From Glaciecola sp. (GTDB lineage Bacteria > Pseudomonadota > Gammaproteobacteria > Enterobacterales > Alteromonadaceae): a DNA stretch of 64,000 nucleotides. The first letter of the stretch is position 1. Every line of letters begins with the position of its first letter. Both the position numbers and the translations under genes were made by a program. Positions 1-9,594 of this stretch are shown here, piece by piece. The stretch covers positions 1-64,000 of the forward strand of contig JAAZVZ010000012.1 of NCBI GenBank assembly GCA_018623155.1, in the 5' to 3' direction. The notes under the pieces were generated by a model. It was not told where the DNA came from and searched no databases. It saw nothing but the letters and a program-made list of their open reading frames with translations.

Positions 1-1032
1 ATGAAAATAGGGGACTTACATGCCGGTGCACCAGCATTGCATGAGTATTCACGCTACAACCAAGACACCTTTTTAATCACAGATAAGTATGAAATCACGG
101 TAGATTACATCTCTATTTTGGTGGAAGCTGAAGAGCAAGCATGTACCTCGCATGATGTAATGAATCGCATTGATGAATTTCAATGGCGTATGAGTAATGT
201 TGAAGGCGTTCAATCTGCTGTTTCGTTACCTCATGTTGCCAAAAAGATTAATGCTGGATACAACGAAGGTAACCCCAAGTGGAATGTTTTACCTAGAACC
301 GAGCCAACTTTAGTGCAATCTATTGCACGTATTCCATCTTCTAGTGGGTTACTTAATGGTAACTGCTCAGTCATGCCTGTGATTTTATTCATGACGGATC
401 ATAAGGCTGAGACCATCACTCGTATTGTGGATGCTGTCAAAGAGTATCGCACAGATTACGAAGGTGACGACTTAAGATTTGTGTTAGCGTCAGGGCCTGT
501 TGGGGTGATGGCTGCTACTAATGAAGCTGTCAGCACCTCTCAAACCCCAATGTTGATATATGTCTTTGGGGCCGTCATTATCTTATGTCTTTTGAGTTTC
601 CGTTCGTTACGAGCGACCATCTCGGTTGTATTGCCTCTTTACATCGTATCGGTATTGGCACAAGCATTGATGACGTATTTACAAATCGGTTTGACCGTTT
701 CGACGTTACCCGTCATTGCATTAGGAGTCGGTATTGGTGTGGATTACGGGATATACATTCTCTCTACTATGATGCGTTGTATTCAATCTGGACAAAGTGT
801 GCATATTGCTTATTTAACAGCATTAAAAGAGAGGGGGAATGCAGTATTATTCACAGGTATCACTTTGGCGATCGGTGTCAGCACTTGGGTATTTTCAAGT
901 CTCAAATTCCAAATGGATATGGGGATCTTGTTAACATTCATGTTTGTGGTAAATATGCTCGGTGCCATTATTGTGTTACCCGCTATTGCTCGCATTTTGT
1001 GGTGGAACGATAAGCAAGATAGTTCACAATAG
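1..1032 (+). CDS. RND superfamily exporter (MMPL/COG1033 type), 3' part only
   Basis: C-terminal part (343 residues) of a large inner-membrane RND-superfamily exporter. The reading frame is open to the left edge, so the ATG at base 1 is probably internal and more than half of the protein lies outside. What is visible is a periplasmic loop followed by a cluster of hydrophobic helices from about residue 180, with the segment GVGIGVDYGIYI (about residues 242-253), which matches the conserved acidic helix motif of this family. The family exports lipids or other hydrophobic compounds using the proton gradient; the substrate here is unknown. A strong terminator follows, so it is the last gene of its operon. 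Confidence 0.85.
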   Translation: MKIGDLHAGAPALHEYSRYNQDTFLITDKYEITVDYISILVEAEEQACTSHDVMNRIDEFQWRMSNVEGVQSAVSLPHVAKKINAGYNEGNPKWNVLPRTEPTLVQSIARIPSSSGLLNGNCSVMPVILFMTDHKAETITRIVDAVKEYRTDYEGDDLRFVLASGPVGVMAATNEAVSTSQTPMLIYVFGAVIILCLLSFRSLRATISVVLPLYIVSVLAQALMTYLQIGLTVSTLPVIALGVGIGVDYGIYILSTMMRCIQSGQSVHIAYLTALKERGNAVLFTGITLAIGVSTWVFSSLKFQMDMGILLTFMFVVNMLGAIIVLPAIARILWWNDKQDSSQ

Positions 1033-1073
1033 CGCGATACTACTAAAAAAATATCAGCAAAAATATGCGATTT

Positions 1074-1098
1074 AAAAGGGGCTTTATGCCCCTTTTTT
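1074..1098 (+). terminator. Rho-independent terminator after the RND exporter
   Basis: The stem AAAAGGGGC pairs with GCCCCTTTT around a TTTAT loop and runs into a T tract. It lies about 40 bases after the exporter stop and separates it from gdhB. Confidence 0.85.
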
Positions 1099-1263
1099 GT
1101 TATATCGATGCATACTTATGTGATACTGGAAAAGGTAAGTAAAAAAGTCTTTAATATAGATAGATAATTGGTCACAATGTTATTGCATCGGCAGTTATAG
1201 TCGATATAAAAATAGTAACGATACAACCATCACAATGATAGAATATAACAAAAGGACTAGCTC

Positions 1264-4200
1264 ATGACTGTGCCCCACAACTCAGTCCTACTCGATAAGG
1301 TATTTAAGCTTATACAAGAGAAAACCTCGTCTTCTTTATCTTCACTAATAACTGAATTCGGACAACAACTATTTTCTAATGTCGCGCATGAAGATCTTAT
1401 CGGTCGTTCAGATTCAGATACTTATGGCGCAACCTTGTCGCTATGGCATCACTTAAGTGAATTTTCAGGCACTGAACCATTTGTCAAAATCTTTAACCCA
1501 GAGATCACGACAGACGGATGGCAATCTGAACATACCATTGTTGAGATCATAGTAACGGATAAGCCTTTTTTAGTCGATTCTATTAGAATGTGTTTATCTC
1601 GTTTAAATATCACTGCACACTTATTTTTAAATAGCCCAATTACATTACAACGCAACGAACAAAACGAGATCACGCATTTTGTTACCAAAAATAAAGCTCA
1701 CTGTGAAGCATGTATAAAAGAAACTGTTTTCTTACTCGAAATAGACCGTCAAGCAAGTTCAAAAGCGTTAGCTAAACTTACAGATGAACTACAGCAAGTG
1801 TTAAGTGAAGTTGAAATGGTTGTAGCAGATTGGGCACCCATGCAGGTAAAGTTAGAAAGTGCAAAAGACTCAATTTTGTCTATCCCATTTGCTATTGAAG
1901 CTCATGTGCAGCAAGAAGCGCTCGAGTTTGTCGACTGGCTCACACAGCATAATTTTACACTTATGGGCTATCGATATTACACAGTGAAACGAGAAGATGG
2001 AGATTATATTTGGCAGCCTCAAGATACATCTAGTCTTGGGATCATGCTCAATACAACGCGTAACCGTGACCGTCGAATCACTAATTTACCAAGTTCAGCA
2101 CGAAAGGCAACTTTGAGCCAACATCCACTCATTTTGACAAAAACAACATCTGTTTCCAGGGTCCATCGTCCCACTCATTTAGATTATGTCGGCATAAAAG
2201 AATTCGATCAGAATGGGCAAGTTGTTGGCGAGCATCGCTTTTTAGGGTTGTATTCCGCGGCGTTGTACAACTCATCGGTTACTAATATTCCGGTACTCAA
2301 ACAAAAAATTTCTCAGGTATGCCAGCTAATGAATGTGGAGTTTGGCACCCATGCCTACAAAGCAACCATCAACATACTGGAAACGTATCCCAGAGAGGAA
2401 TTGCTTCATTCATCAAGCAAAGAGCTTGCGCGAATTGTAAAGGGTATTTTGCAGATGCAAGAACGAGGATTCTCGCGAATGTTCACACGCAAGGATGCCT
2501 ATGGACGATTTATTTCATGCTTGGTTTATGTCCCACGTGAACGCTATAACACTGCATTGCGAGAAGCGACACAAAAATATTTGCAAAAAGCGTTTAACAG
2601 TGAACAACCAGTTGAGTTTACAACATATTTTTCTGAATCAGTGTATGCACGTACGCACTATATTGTACGTGTAGCCGATAACAACATGGAATTTGCCGTG
2701 AGTGACATCGAACAAAATGTAAGTGAATTAAGTAAATCGTGGGATGACCGTCTGATTGGCACCATCAAATCAGCTTTTGGTGAAGCCAGGAGTGTCCAAC
2801 TGATTAATCAATTTAGTAATGCCTTTTCTCAGGCTTACATGGATAACCATTTGCCATCTGCAGCGCTCGCTGACATTAATAAAATATGTGAGTTGAGTGA
2901 AGAGTTGCCCTTAAGTATGTTGTTTTATCGGCCACAAGAGTTAGATAAACAATCTAAAGCTGTTCGATTAAAATTGTATCACCGAGATGAGCCTATTCAT
3001 TTGTCAGATGTTCTGCCAATGTTAGAAAACTTTGGTCTTCGCGTGATTGATGAAACACCTTATCAAGTTAAGGCATCCCATGAAGGAAGCATTCGTAATT
3101 ACTGGGTGATGGATTTTTCCATGTTACATGATGCATTTCCAAGCAGTGACATGGTTGTTTCACAAGAGTTATTTCAAACCGCGTTTGCCAAAGTATGGCA
3201 CCATCATCTTGAAGACGATGCATTTAATCGCTTGATTCTTTCTGCCAATATCAGTGGACGTAAAGTCACTATTTTACGCGCGTATGCAAAATATATGCGT
3301 CAAACTGGGAGTTTATTCAGCATTGACTACATTGCCAACACCGTTGCTGCGTATCCTGATATTTCTGCATTATTGATTAACTTGTTTGAATATCGATTTA
3401 AACCCACTACAACATTCGACAACACCGAACAAGAAAAGCGTATACAACACATCATTACAAAACTGGATTCAGTTTCGAATCTTGATGATGACCGCATTAT
3501 ACGTCGCTATTTGGATATGATTGTCGCAACAGTGCGGACTAATTTTTATCAACCAACTAAGGATGGTAATGAAAAAGCTTATGTCTCATTTAAAATGCGT
3601 CCTGAACTCATACCTGATATGCCATTGCCATTACCTAAATTTGAAATTTTTGTCTATTCACCACGAGTTGAAGGTGTGCATTTGCGAGGTGGTAAAGTCG
3701 CTCGAGGTGGTTTGCGTTGGTCCGATCGACAAGAGGATTTTCGTACTGAAGTGCTTGGTTTAGTGAAGGCTCAACAAGTCAAAAATACAGTGATAGTACC
3801 AGTTGGCGCAAAAGGTGGGTTTGTCTGCAAACAACCTGTTCAAGGCAATCGAGATGCATTGATAGCAGAAGGGCAAACTTGTTACCGCATCTTTATCCGT
3901 AGCTTATTGGATTTAACTGATAATATTGTTGATGGCGATATCGTCCCTCCCAAGCTCGTAGTGCGTCATGATGAAGACGACCCATATCTAGTAGTCGCAG
4001 CAGATAAGGGTACCGCAACTTTCTCAGATATCGCCAATGAGATATCAGCAGAATTTGATTTTTGGTTAGGTGATGCGTTTGCTTCTGGTGGCTCTGTCGG
4101 ATATGACCACAAAAAAATGGGGATCACCGCGCGTGGCGCATGGGAATCGGTAAAACGTCATTTCAGAGAGATTGGAATTAACTGTCAAACTACTGATTTT

Positions 4201-6114
4201 ACCTGCGTAGGAGTAGGTGATATGGCTGGTGATGTGTTTGGAAACGGGATGCTGTTGTCCCAACATACGCGTTTGGTCGCAGCCTTTAACCACATGCATA
4301 TCTTTATTGATCCCGAGCCAAATGCTTCGATTAGTTACAAGGAGAGAGCACGCTTATTTGCGGATCCAAGCCTGAATTGGAGTCATTATGATACTTCACT
4401 AATCAGTACTGGAGGGGGAGTATTTGATCGCAAAGCTAAGAGCATTACCTTAACGCCGCAAATACAGCATATGCTCAACACAAAGCGTGAAAGAATGACG
4501 CCGAATGAGCTTATTCATGAATTGCTACAAATGTCTGTTGATCTGTTATGGAATGGAGGTATTGGTACATATATCAAAGCATCTAGTGAGTCTCATGCAG
4601 AAGTGGGTGATCGAGCAAATGATGAGGTGAGGGTCAACGGCAAACAGGTCAAAGCTAAGATTGTTGGTGAAGGTGGTAATCTTGGAGCGACACAGCTTGG
4701 GCGTATTGAGTATGCCAAAACCGGTGGACGCATTAATACGGACTTTATTGATAATGTTGGCGGTGTTGATTGCTCTGATAATGAAGTCAATATCAAGATT
4801 CTACTGAATGCATTAGTCAAAGCTGGCGATCTCACTCTCAAACAACGTAATGAACTGCTCTACAAAATGACTGACAACGTCGCAGATTTAGTGTTAGATG
4901 ATTGCTATCGACAGACACAATCTATTTCTATTTCACAAATAGGGGGCGCCAAATCGTTAAAAGAGCAAATTCGTTTTATTCATGGTCTAGAAAAAGTGGG
5001 TGTTCTCAATCGCGAACTTGAGTTTCTACCTAGTGACGAAGCACTGACTGAGCGTATTGCTGACAATATTGGATTTACTCGGCCTGAGCTATCGGTATTG
5101 ATTTCTTACAGTAAAATGGTCTTAAAGGAAGAGTTAAATGTGCCTGATATTACTGAGTCGAAACATTACAACCAATTATTGATCCGTGCATTTCCAAAGC
5201 CATTACAAGACCGATATATTGTGCAAATGCAGGAGCATCCGTTGCGCAGTGAGATCATTGCAACCAAGTTAGCCAATGTCATGATCAATGATATGGGGTT
5301 TAATTTTGTGTTCCGTATGCATGAAGAAACAGGCAGTTCAGTGGCTGACATCGCTAAAGCATACTCAATAGTCAAAGCTGTGTTTGGTATGGATGAAATC
5401 AGTGATGAAATAGAACAATTAGATAACCAAATAAGTGCTGATGTCCAGTTATCGATATTTGACCAAATTCGAAGAGCCTTGCGTCGAGGAGCAAGGTGGT
5501 ACGTCCGTCAGTCTACAGCATTTGCCTCAATAGAAGACGCCGTTGATTTTTATCGACCAATTTATATAGATTTACTCGATAATATTACTGAATATTTGGT
5601 TGAGGATGAAATCTCAATGTTATTAAAGAGCCGAGACGATTTGATAGAGCAGGGTGTATCATCAAACCTTGCTTATCGTTTAGCCATGTTGAGTAATGCG
5701 TTCAGTACGTTCGATTTGGCCCATATCGTTGCAGACGCTCAAACTTCGATAGCTGTTACCTCAAGGCTTTACTTTCAATTAGGCTCACAATTGCAGTTAC
5801 ATTGGTTCTTGAATCAAATTAATCGCCAAACGGTTGATAATCATTGGCAGGCACTCGCTCGTTCATCATATCGAGAAGAGTTAGATCACCAACAAAGAGC
5901 AATTACATTTAGCTTAATCAAATACTCAAAATCTCTTTCATCATGTCAGGATGCTGATGTTTTATTAGACAGTTGGATGGCTGACAATTCAGACTTAATA
6001 AGTCGCTGGTGTGGAATGATGAGTGAATTTAAAACGAGTAAACAGCATGAGTTTGCTAAGTTTTCAGTAGCCTTACGTGAGCTTTTATTGTTAAGTAATA
6101 AAATCCAACACTAA
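1264..6114 (+). CDS. gdhB: NAD-specific glutamate dehydrogenase, large (180 kDa) type
   Basis: Converts glutamate and NAD+ to 2-oxoglutarate, ammonia and NADH in the cytoplasm and serves glutamate catabolism. The 1616-residue length is normal for the bacterial 180-kDa class. The N-terminal half holds regulatory ACT-like regions. The catalytic region includes GGLRWSDRQEDF near residue 814, the lysine in GAKGGF near 847, and the nucleotide-binding stretch GVGDMAGDVFGNG near 983. The start is supported by an AAGGA ribosome site at about 1252. It is a single-gene unit flanked by terminators. The identification is secure; the symbol follows Pseudomonas usage. Confidence 0.95.
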   Translation: MTVPHNSVLLDKVFKLIQEKTSSSLSSLITEFGQQLFSNVAHEDLIGRSDSDTYGATLSLWHHLSEFSGTEPFVKIFNPEITTDGWQSEHTIVEIIVTDKPFLVDSIRMCLSRLNITAHLFLNSPITLQRNEQNEITHFVTKNKAHCEACIKETVFLLEIDRQASSKALAKLTDELQQVLSEVEMVVADWAPMQVKLESAKDSILSIPFAIEAHVQQEALEFVDWLTQHNFTLMGYRYYTVKREDGDYIWQPQDTSSLGIMLNTTRNRDRRITNLPSSARKATLSQHPLILTKTTSVSRVHRPTHLDYVGIKEFDQNGQVVGEHRFLGLYSAALYNSSVTNIPVLKQKISQVCQLMNVEFGTHAYKATINILETYPREELLHSSSKELARIVKGILQMQERGFSRMFTRKDAYGRFISCLVYVPRERYNTALREATQKYLQKAFNSEQPVEFTTYFSESVYARTHYIVRVADNNMEFAVSDIEQNVSELSKSWDDRLIGTIKSAFGEARSVQLINQFSNAFSQAYMDNHLPSAALADINKICELSEELPLSMLFYRPQELDKQSKAVRLKLYHRDEPIHLSDVLPMLENFGLRVIDETPYQVKASHEGSIRNYWVMDFSMLHDAFPSSDMVVSQELFQTAFAKVWHHHLEDDAFNRLILSANISGRKVTILRAYAKYMRQTGSLFSIDYIANTVAAYPDISALLINLFEYRFKPTTTFDNTEQEKRIQHIITKLDSVSNLDDDRIIRRYLDMIVATVRTNFYQPTKDGNEKAYVSFKMRPELIPDMPLPLPKFEIFVYSPRVEGVHLRGGKVARGGLRWSDRQEDFRTEVLGLVKAQQVKNTVIVPVGAKGGFVCKQPVQGNRDALIAEGQTCYRIFIRSLLDLTDNIVDGDIVPPKLVVRHDEDDPYLVVAADKGTATFSDIANEISAEFDFWLGDAFASGGSVGYDHKKMGITARGAWESVKRHFREIGINCQTTDFTCVGVGDMAGDVFGNGMLLSQHTRLVAAFNHMHIFIDPEPNASISYKERARLFADPSLNWSHYDTSLISTGGGVFDRKAKSITLTPQIQHMLNTKRERMTPNELIHELLQMSVDLLWNGGIGTYIKASSESHAEVGDRANDEVRVNGKQVKAKIVGEGGNLGATQLGRIEYAKTGGRINTDFIDNVGGVDCSDNEVNIKILLNALVKAGDLTLKQRNELLYKMTDNVADLVLDDCYRQTQSISISQIGGAKSLKEQIRFIHGLEKVGVLNRELEFLPSDEALTERIADNIGFTRPELSVLISYSKMVLKEELNVPDITESKHYNQLLIRAFPKPLQDRYIVQMQEHPLRSEIIATKLANVMINDMGFNFVFRMHEETGSSVADIAKAYSIVKAVFGMDEISDEIEQLDNQISADVQLSIFDQIRRALRRGARWYVRQSTAFASIEDAVDFYRPIYIDLLDNITEYLVEDEISMLLKSRDDLIEQGVSSNLAYRLAMLSNAFSTFDLAHIVADAQTSIAVTSRLYFQLGSQLQLHWFLNQINRQTVDNHWQALARSSYREELDHQQRAITFSLIKYSKSLSSCQDADVLLDSWMADNSDLISRWCGMMSEFKTSKQHEFAKFSVALRELLLLSNKIQH

Positions 6115-6139
6115 AAACATACATAACATAGGCAGATGT

Positions 6140-6172
6140 AACCGCTATATGGCATAATATAGCGGTTTTTTA
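6140..6172 (+). terminator. Rho-independent terminator after gdhB
   Basis: A perfect 11-bp stem (AACCGCTATAT with ATATAGCGGTT, 6140-6150 and 6157-6167) with a 6-base loop is followed by a T run, between gdhB and pyrD. Confidence 0.9.
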
Positions 6173-6195
6173 TTACATGGCTCCAAAATAATTTT

Positions 6196-7206
6196 ATGAT
6201 GTCTCTAGCACAAAGTGCCCTTCTCAAATTAGAACCCGAAACAGCACACGACCTAACAATAGGATGGTTAAAACGGACACAGCGCAGCGTGCTTGAAGCA
6301 ACATATCGGCAGGTATTACCACACAAACCAGTCACCGTTTGGGGCAAAACGTTCCCCAACCCGGTCGGATTGGCTGCTGGTCTAGATAAAAATGGCGAAT
6401 GCGTTGATGCTTTCCACGCTATGGGATTTGGCTTTGTTGAAATTGGTACGGTTACGCCAGTTGGTCAGCCAGGGAACCCGAAGCCGAGACTGTTTCGAAT
6501 TCCTCAAAAGCACGCAATCATTAACCGAATGGGCTTTAATAATCACGGTGTGGATTATTTACTTGAACAGGTCACAAAAGCCAATAATAAAGGTATTACT
6601 GGGATAAACATCGGTAAAAACAAAGCCACTGCTGAAGAAGATGCATTGTCTGATTATTTATTTTGTTTGGATAAAGTATACACTCATGCAGATTATGTAA
6701 CGGTAAACATTTCATCACCGAACACGCCAGGTTTACGCAATCTTCAATATGGTGAGGCCCTCGATAACTTATTATCAGGACTAAAAGCACGTCAGGCAGA
6801 ATTAGCGGATACGCACGGGGTTTATACACCTATTGTTGTTAAAATTGCGCCGGACCTGAGCGATGATGAGTTACAAAGTATTGCGCAATCATTAGTTAAT
6901 GCCAAAATGGACGGTGTGATTGCGACGAATACGACATTAAGTCGCGATGCCGTACAAGGCCTACCACATGCGGATGAAATGGGCGGTTTAAGTGGATCGG
7001 TACTCACAGAACGCAGCTTAAACGTTACGCGTAACCTTGTAAAATATCTCGAAGGGACAATGCCTATAGTCAGTGTTGGCGGTATTGATAGCCATGCTGC
7101 AGCTCAAGCGCGGCTGGATGCGGGAGCGGATTTGGTACAAATCTATTCTGCTTTAATTTATCAAGGTCCTCAGCTAATCAAAGATATTGTTTTAGGTCTT
7201 CGCTGA
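6196..7206 (+). CDS. pyrD: Dihydroorotate dehydrogenase, quinone-dependent (class 2)
   Basis: Oxidises dihydroorotate to orotate in pyrimidine synthesis and passes electrons to membrane quinone. At 336 residues it has the normal class 2 length, with the N-terminal membrane-association helices ([13 protein letters not shown]) that mark the quinone-dependent class. Other signatures are the [10 protein letters not shown] flavin/substrate region, NRMGFNNHG, and [12 protein letters not shown], which carries the catalytic serine of class 2 enzymes. Its stop overlaps the start of rlmL (7206), a common arrangement in gammaproteobacteria. Confidence 0.97.
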   Translation: MMSLAQSALLKLEPETAHDLTIGWLKRTQRSVLEATYRQVLPHKPVTVWGKTFPNPVGLAAGLDKNGECVDAFHAMGFGFVEIGTVTPVGQPGNPKPRLFRIPQKHAIINRMGFNNHGVDYLLEQVTKANNKGITGINIGKNKATAEEDALSDYLFCLDKVYTHADYVTVNISSPNTPGLRNLQYGEALDNLLSGLKARQAELADTHGVYTPIVVKIAPDLSDDELQSIAQSLVNAKMDGVIATNTTLSRDAVQGLPHADEMGGLSGSVLTERSLNVTRNLVKYLEGTMPIVSVGGIDSHAAAQARLDAGADLVQIYSALIYQGPQLIKDIVLGLR

Positions 7207-9350
7207 TGCGTTTTATTGTCACCACATCAAGTGGTTTGGACCAACTATTAATGGATGAGTGTCGTCAACTGTTACCCGACGCTCAGTTAAAACTCGCTCC
7301 AGGTAGAGTGTTACTAGAAGGCTCATTAGCCGATGCCTATCTGATTTGTCTCGGGTCACGCTTAGCCAACCGGGTACTGGCTGTCTTGACCACCGGCATG
7401 GTCAAAAATCAAGACGATTTATATCAATTAACTCAAACTGTGCAGTGGCCTGAGCAATTTGCATCGTCTACAACGTTTATGGTTCAGTTTAATGGGACTA
7501 ACCGCTGGCTCAAAAACACACAGTTTGGCGCTTTAAAAATCAAAGATGGTATTGTGGACAGTTTTGTAGAGGCAGGGCTGAGACGCCCTGATGTTGCCAA
7601 GCAACACCCTCAAATCGTCATCCATGCGCGTTTGCACAAAGATGAAGTGACCTTATGTATTGACCTTTCTGGTCGCTCTTTGCACCAACGTGATTACCGA
7701 ATTGCAACGGGTGAAGCGCCGGTTAAAGAACACATTGCAGCGGCGATGCTGCATCGTGCAGGCATTGCTGAAGCCTTGTCTAAAGATACACCCATTGTAT
7801 TATCTGACCCAATGTGTGGCTCTGGGACACTTATGATCGAAGCGATTAATATGGCTCGTCGTATCGCACCTGGCTTGGCTAGAAGCAAATGGGGCTTTGA
7901 TGCGTGGTATGGACATCAACCATCAGTATTTGATGACATAAAACAGGCGCTTATTGCCAATCAAAGAGATGATATCCCGCACCAATTTTTTGCTAATGAC
8001 GTTGACTCCAATACTTTGCGGATTGCCAAAAATAATGCTGACAATGCAAATGTCATACGCTATTTGCGATTTTCTCAGCAAGATGCGAGTACTCTCAAAG
8101 CTCCGGTATCCCCTGAACTGGATGAAACGGGTATGGCGACAACTCCGCATCTCATCATTGCTAACCCTCCATACGGTGAACGTCTCGGGGAGTTACCGCA
8201 GTTATTAGGTTTATTTCAACGTTGGGGAGCTCACCTCAAGCAAGAATATCCGGGATGGCAAGTCAGCCTATTAAGCAGTAATCGGGACATTTTGAGACAA
8301 CTGCGTTTACGAGCTAAAAAGTCATATAAGGTCATGAATGGTAAGCTCGAGTGTGAAATTGTTAATTATGCATTGGATGCAAACAATTGCGCTCATCAAG
8401 CCCAGCGCGATGGTCAAGACGCCTTTGCAAATCGAATAGCAAAAAATCTCAAGAAGCTTAAGCCCTGGCTCAAACGCACACAGACGGACTGCTATCGAAT
8501 GTACGATGCAGATCTGCCAGAATATAACTGTGCCATTGACCGTTACGGTGATTGGCTCATTGTGCAGGAATACGCTGCACCTAAAGATATCCCTGAAGCA
8601 AAAGCCAAAGCGAGATTACACGACATCATAATGCAGCTACCCATAGCAACGGGTGTAGTACCCGATAAGATTGCTTTAAAAGTTCGAGAACAGCAAAAAG
8701 GCAAGGCACAGTACGAGCGAATAAAAACACAAAATAACCGCTTTATCGTGCACGAGTATGATGCGATGTTTTACATCAATCCAACCGATTATCTCGATGT
8801 TGGCTTATTTCTTGACCACCGTTCTACCAGACAACTGTTTAAAGCTGAGGTAAAAGGAAAACGGGTCTTAAACTTGTTCTGTTACACCGGTTCCGTCTCA
8901 GTTCATGCCGCAAAAGGTGGTGCGCAAACGGTCATGTCGGTTGACATGTCCAACACTTATTTGCAGTGGGCTAAAGACAACTTTCGTCTCAATCGCTTAC
9001 AGGGAGGTTATGGTTTTACACAGGGCGACTGTGTAGCATGGCTTAAAGATAATACACAGCAATATGATGTGATGTTTATTGATCCTCCGTCGTTTTCTAA
9101 CTCAAAACGTATGGAAGGGACATGGGATGTGCAACGAGATCACGTCAGTCTGTTATCTTCTGCAGCAGAAAGTTTAAGCCCGGGTGGTGTAGTGTATTTT
9201 TCAAATAACTTGCGTGGCTTCAAAATAGACCAAAATGCGCTAGAGCAACTTGGGTTCCAAGTTGAAAATATCTCGCAAAAAACACTGCCTCAAGACTTTG
9301 CACGCAATCCCAAAATCCACCAGTGTTGGCGGCTCGTGTATGCAGTTTAA
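7206..9350 (+). CDS. rlmL: Bifunctional 23S rRNA methyltransferase RlmK/RlmL
   Basis: A fused methyltransferase expected to make m2G2445 and m7G2069 in 23S rRNA. At 714 residues it matches the fused gammaproteobacterial form. Order of domains: a THUMP RNA-binding domain (about 45-160), the RlmL domain with the NPPYGERLG catalytic motif near residue 319, then a C-terminal RlmK domain with an SAM-binding stretch (LNLFCYTGSVSVHA) and DPPSFSNSKRM near 625. It starts inside the pyrD stop, and its 3' end overlaps the next small gene by 11 bases, so translation is probably coupled. Confidence 0.96.
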   Translation: MRFIVTTSSGLDQLLMDECRQLLPDAQLKLAPGRVLLEGSLADAYLICLGSRLANRVLAVLTTGMVKNQDDLYQLTQTVQWPEQFASSTTFMVQFNGTNRWLKNTQFGALKIKDGIVDSFVEAGLRRPDVAKQHPQIVIHARLHKDEVTLCIDLSGRSLHQRDYRIATGEAPVKEHIAAAMLHRAGIAEALSKDTPIVLSDPMCGSGTLMIEAINMARRIAPGLARSKWGFDAWYGHQPSVFDDIKQALIANQRDDIPHQFFANDVDSNTLRIAKNNADNANVIRYLRFSQQDASTLKAPVSPELDETGMATTPHLIIANPPYGERLGELPQLLGLFQRWGAHLKQEYPGWQVSLLSSNRDILRQLRLRAKKSYKVMNGKLECEIVNYALDANNCAHQAQRDGQDAFANRIAKNLKKLKPWLKRTQTDCYRMYDADLPEYNCAIDRYGDWLIVQEYAAPKDIPEAKAKARLHDIIMQLPIATGVVPDKIALKVREQQKGKAQYERIKTQNNRFIVHEYDAMFYINPTDYLDVGLFLDHRSTRQLFKAEVKGKRVLNLFCYTGSVSVHAAKGGAQTVMSVDMSNTYLQWAKDNFRLNRLQGGYGFTQGDCVAWLKDNTQQYDVMFIDPPSFSNSKRMEGTWDVQRDHVSLLSSAAESLSPGGVVYFSNNLRGFKIDQNALEQLGFQVENISQKTLPQDFARNPKIHQCWRLVYAV

Positions 9351-9594
9351 TTCGCAACGATATTGGTTGATTGGTGGTGAACATTGCCAGTTATGCGATG
9401 ACGCTTCAGCATTGATGGAAGCGTGTTTACCCGCAAACATTATGAACGAAGTGGCCTATGTGGATGTGCGTTCTAGTACAGAGTTATATCATCATTTTGC
9501 AGTCAAAATACCCGTCATATATGACACCAAAGCCAATCGCTTTATGACGTGGCCTTTCGCCAAAGAAGACATTAAACGGTTTTTCAAATTATGA
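9340..9594 (+). CDS. Glutaredoxin-like CxxC protein (DUF836 type)
   Basis: An 84-residue protein with a thioredoxin-fold pattern: the strand YWLIGGEHCQLC gives a CxxC redox motif near the N terminus, and IPVIYDTK carries the cis-proline expected of glutaredoxin folds. I chose the ATG at 9340, overlapping the end of rlmL, because the longer frame upstream runs through rlmL coding sequence. The same small gene sits between rlmL and uup in Vibrio and related genomes. Its partner and substrate are unknown. Confidence 0.8.
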   Translation: MQFNSQRYWLIGGEHCQLCDDASALMEACLPANIMNEVAYVDVRSSTELYHHFAVKIPVIYDTKANRFMTWPFAKEDIKRFFKL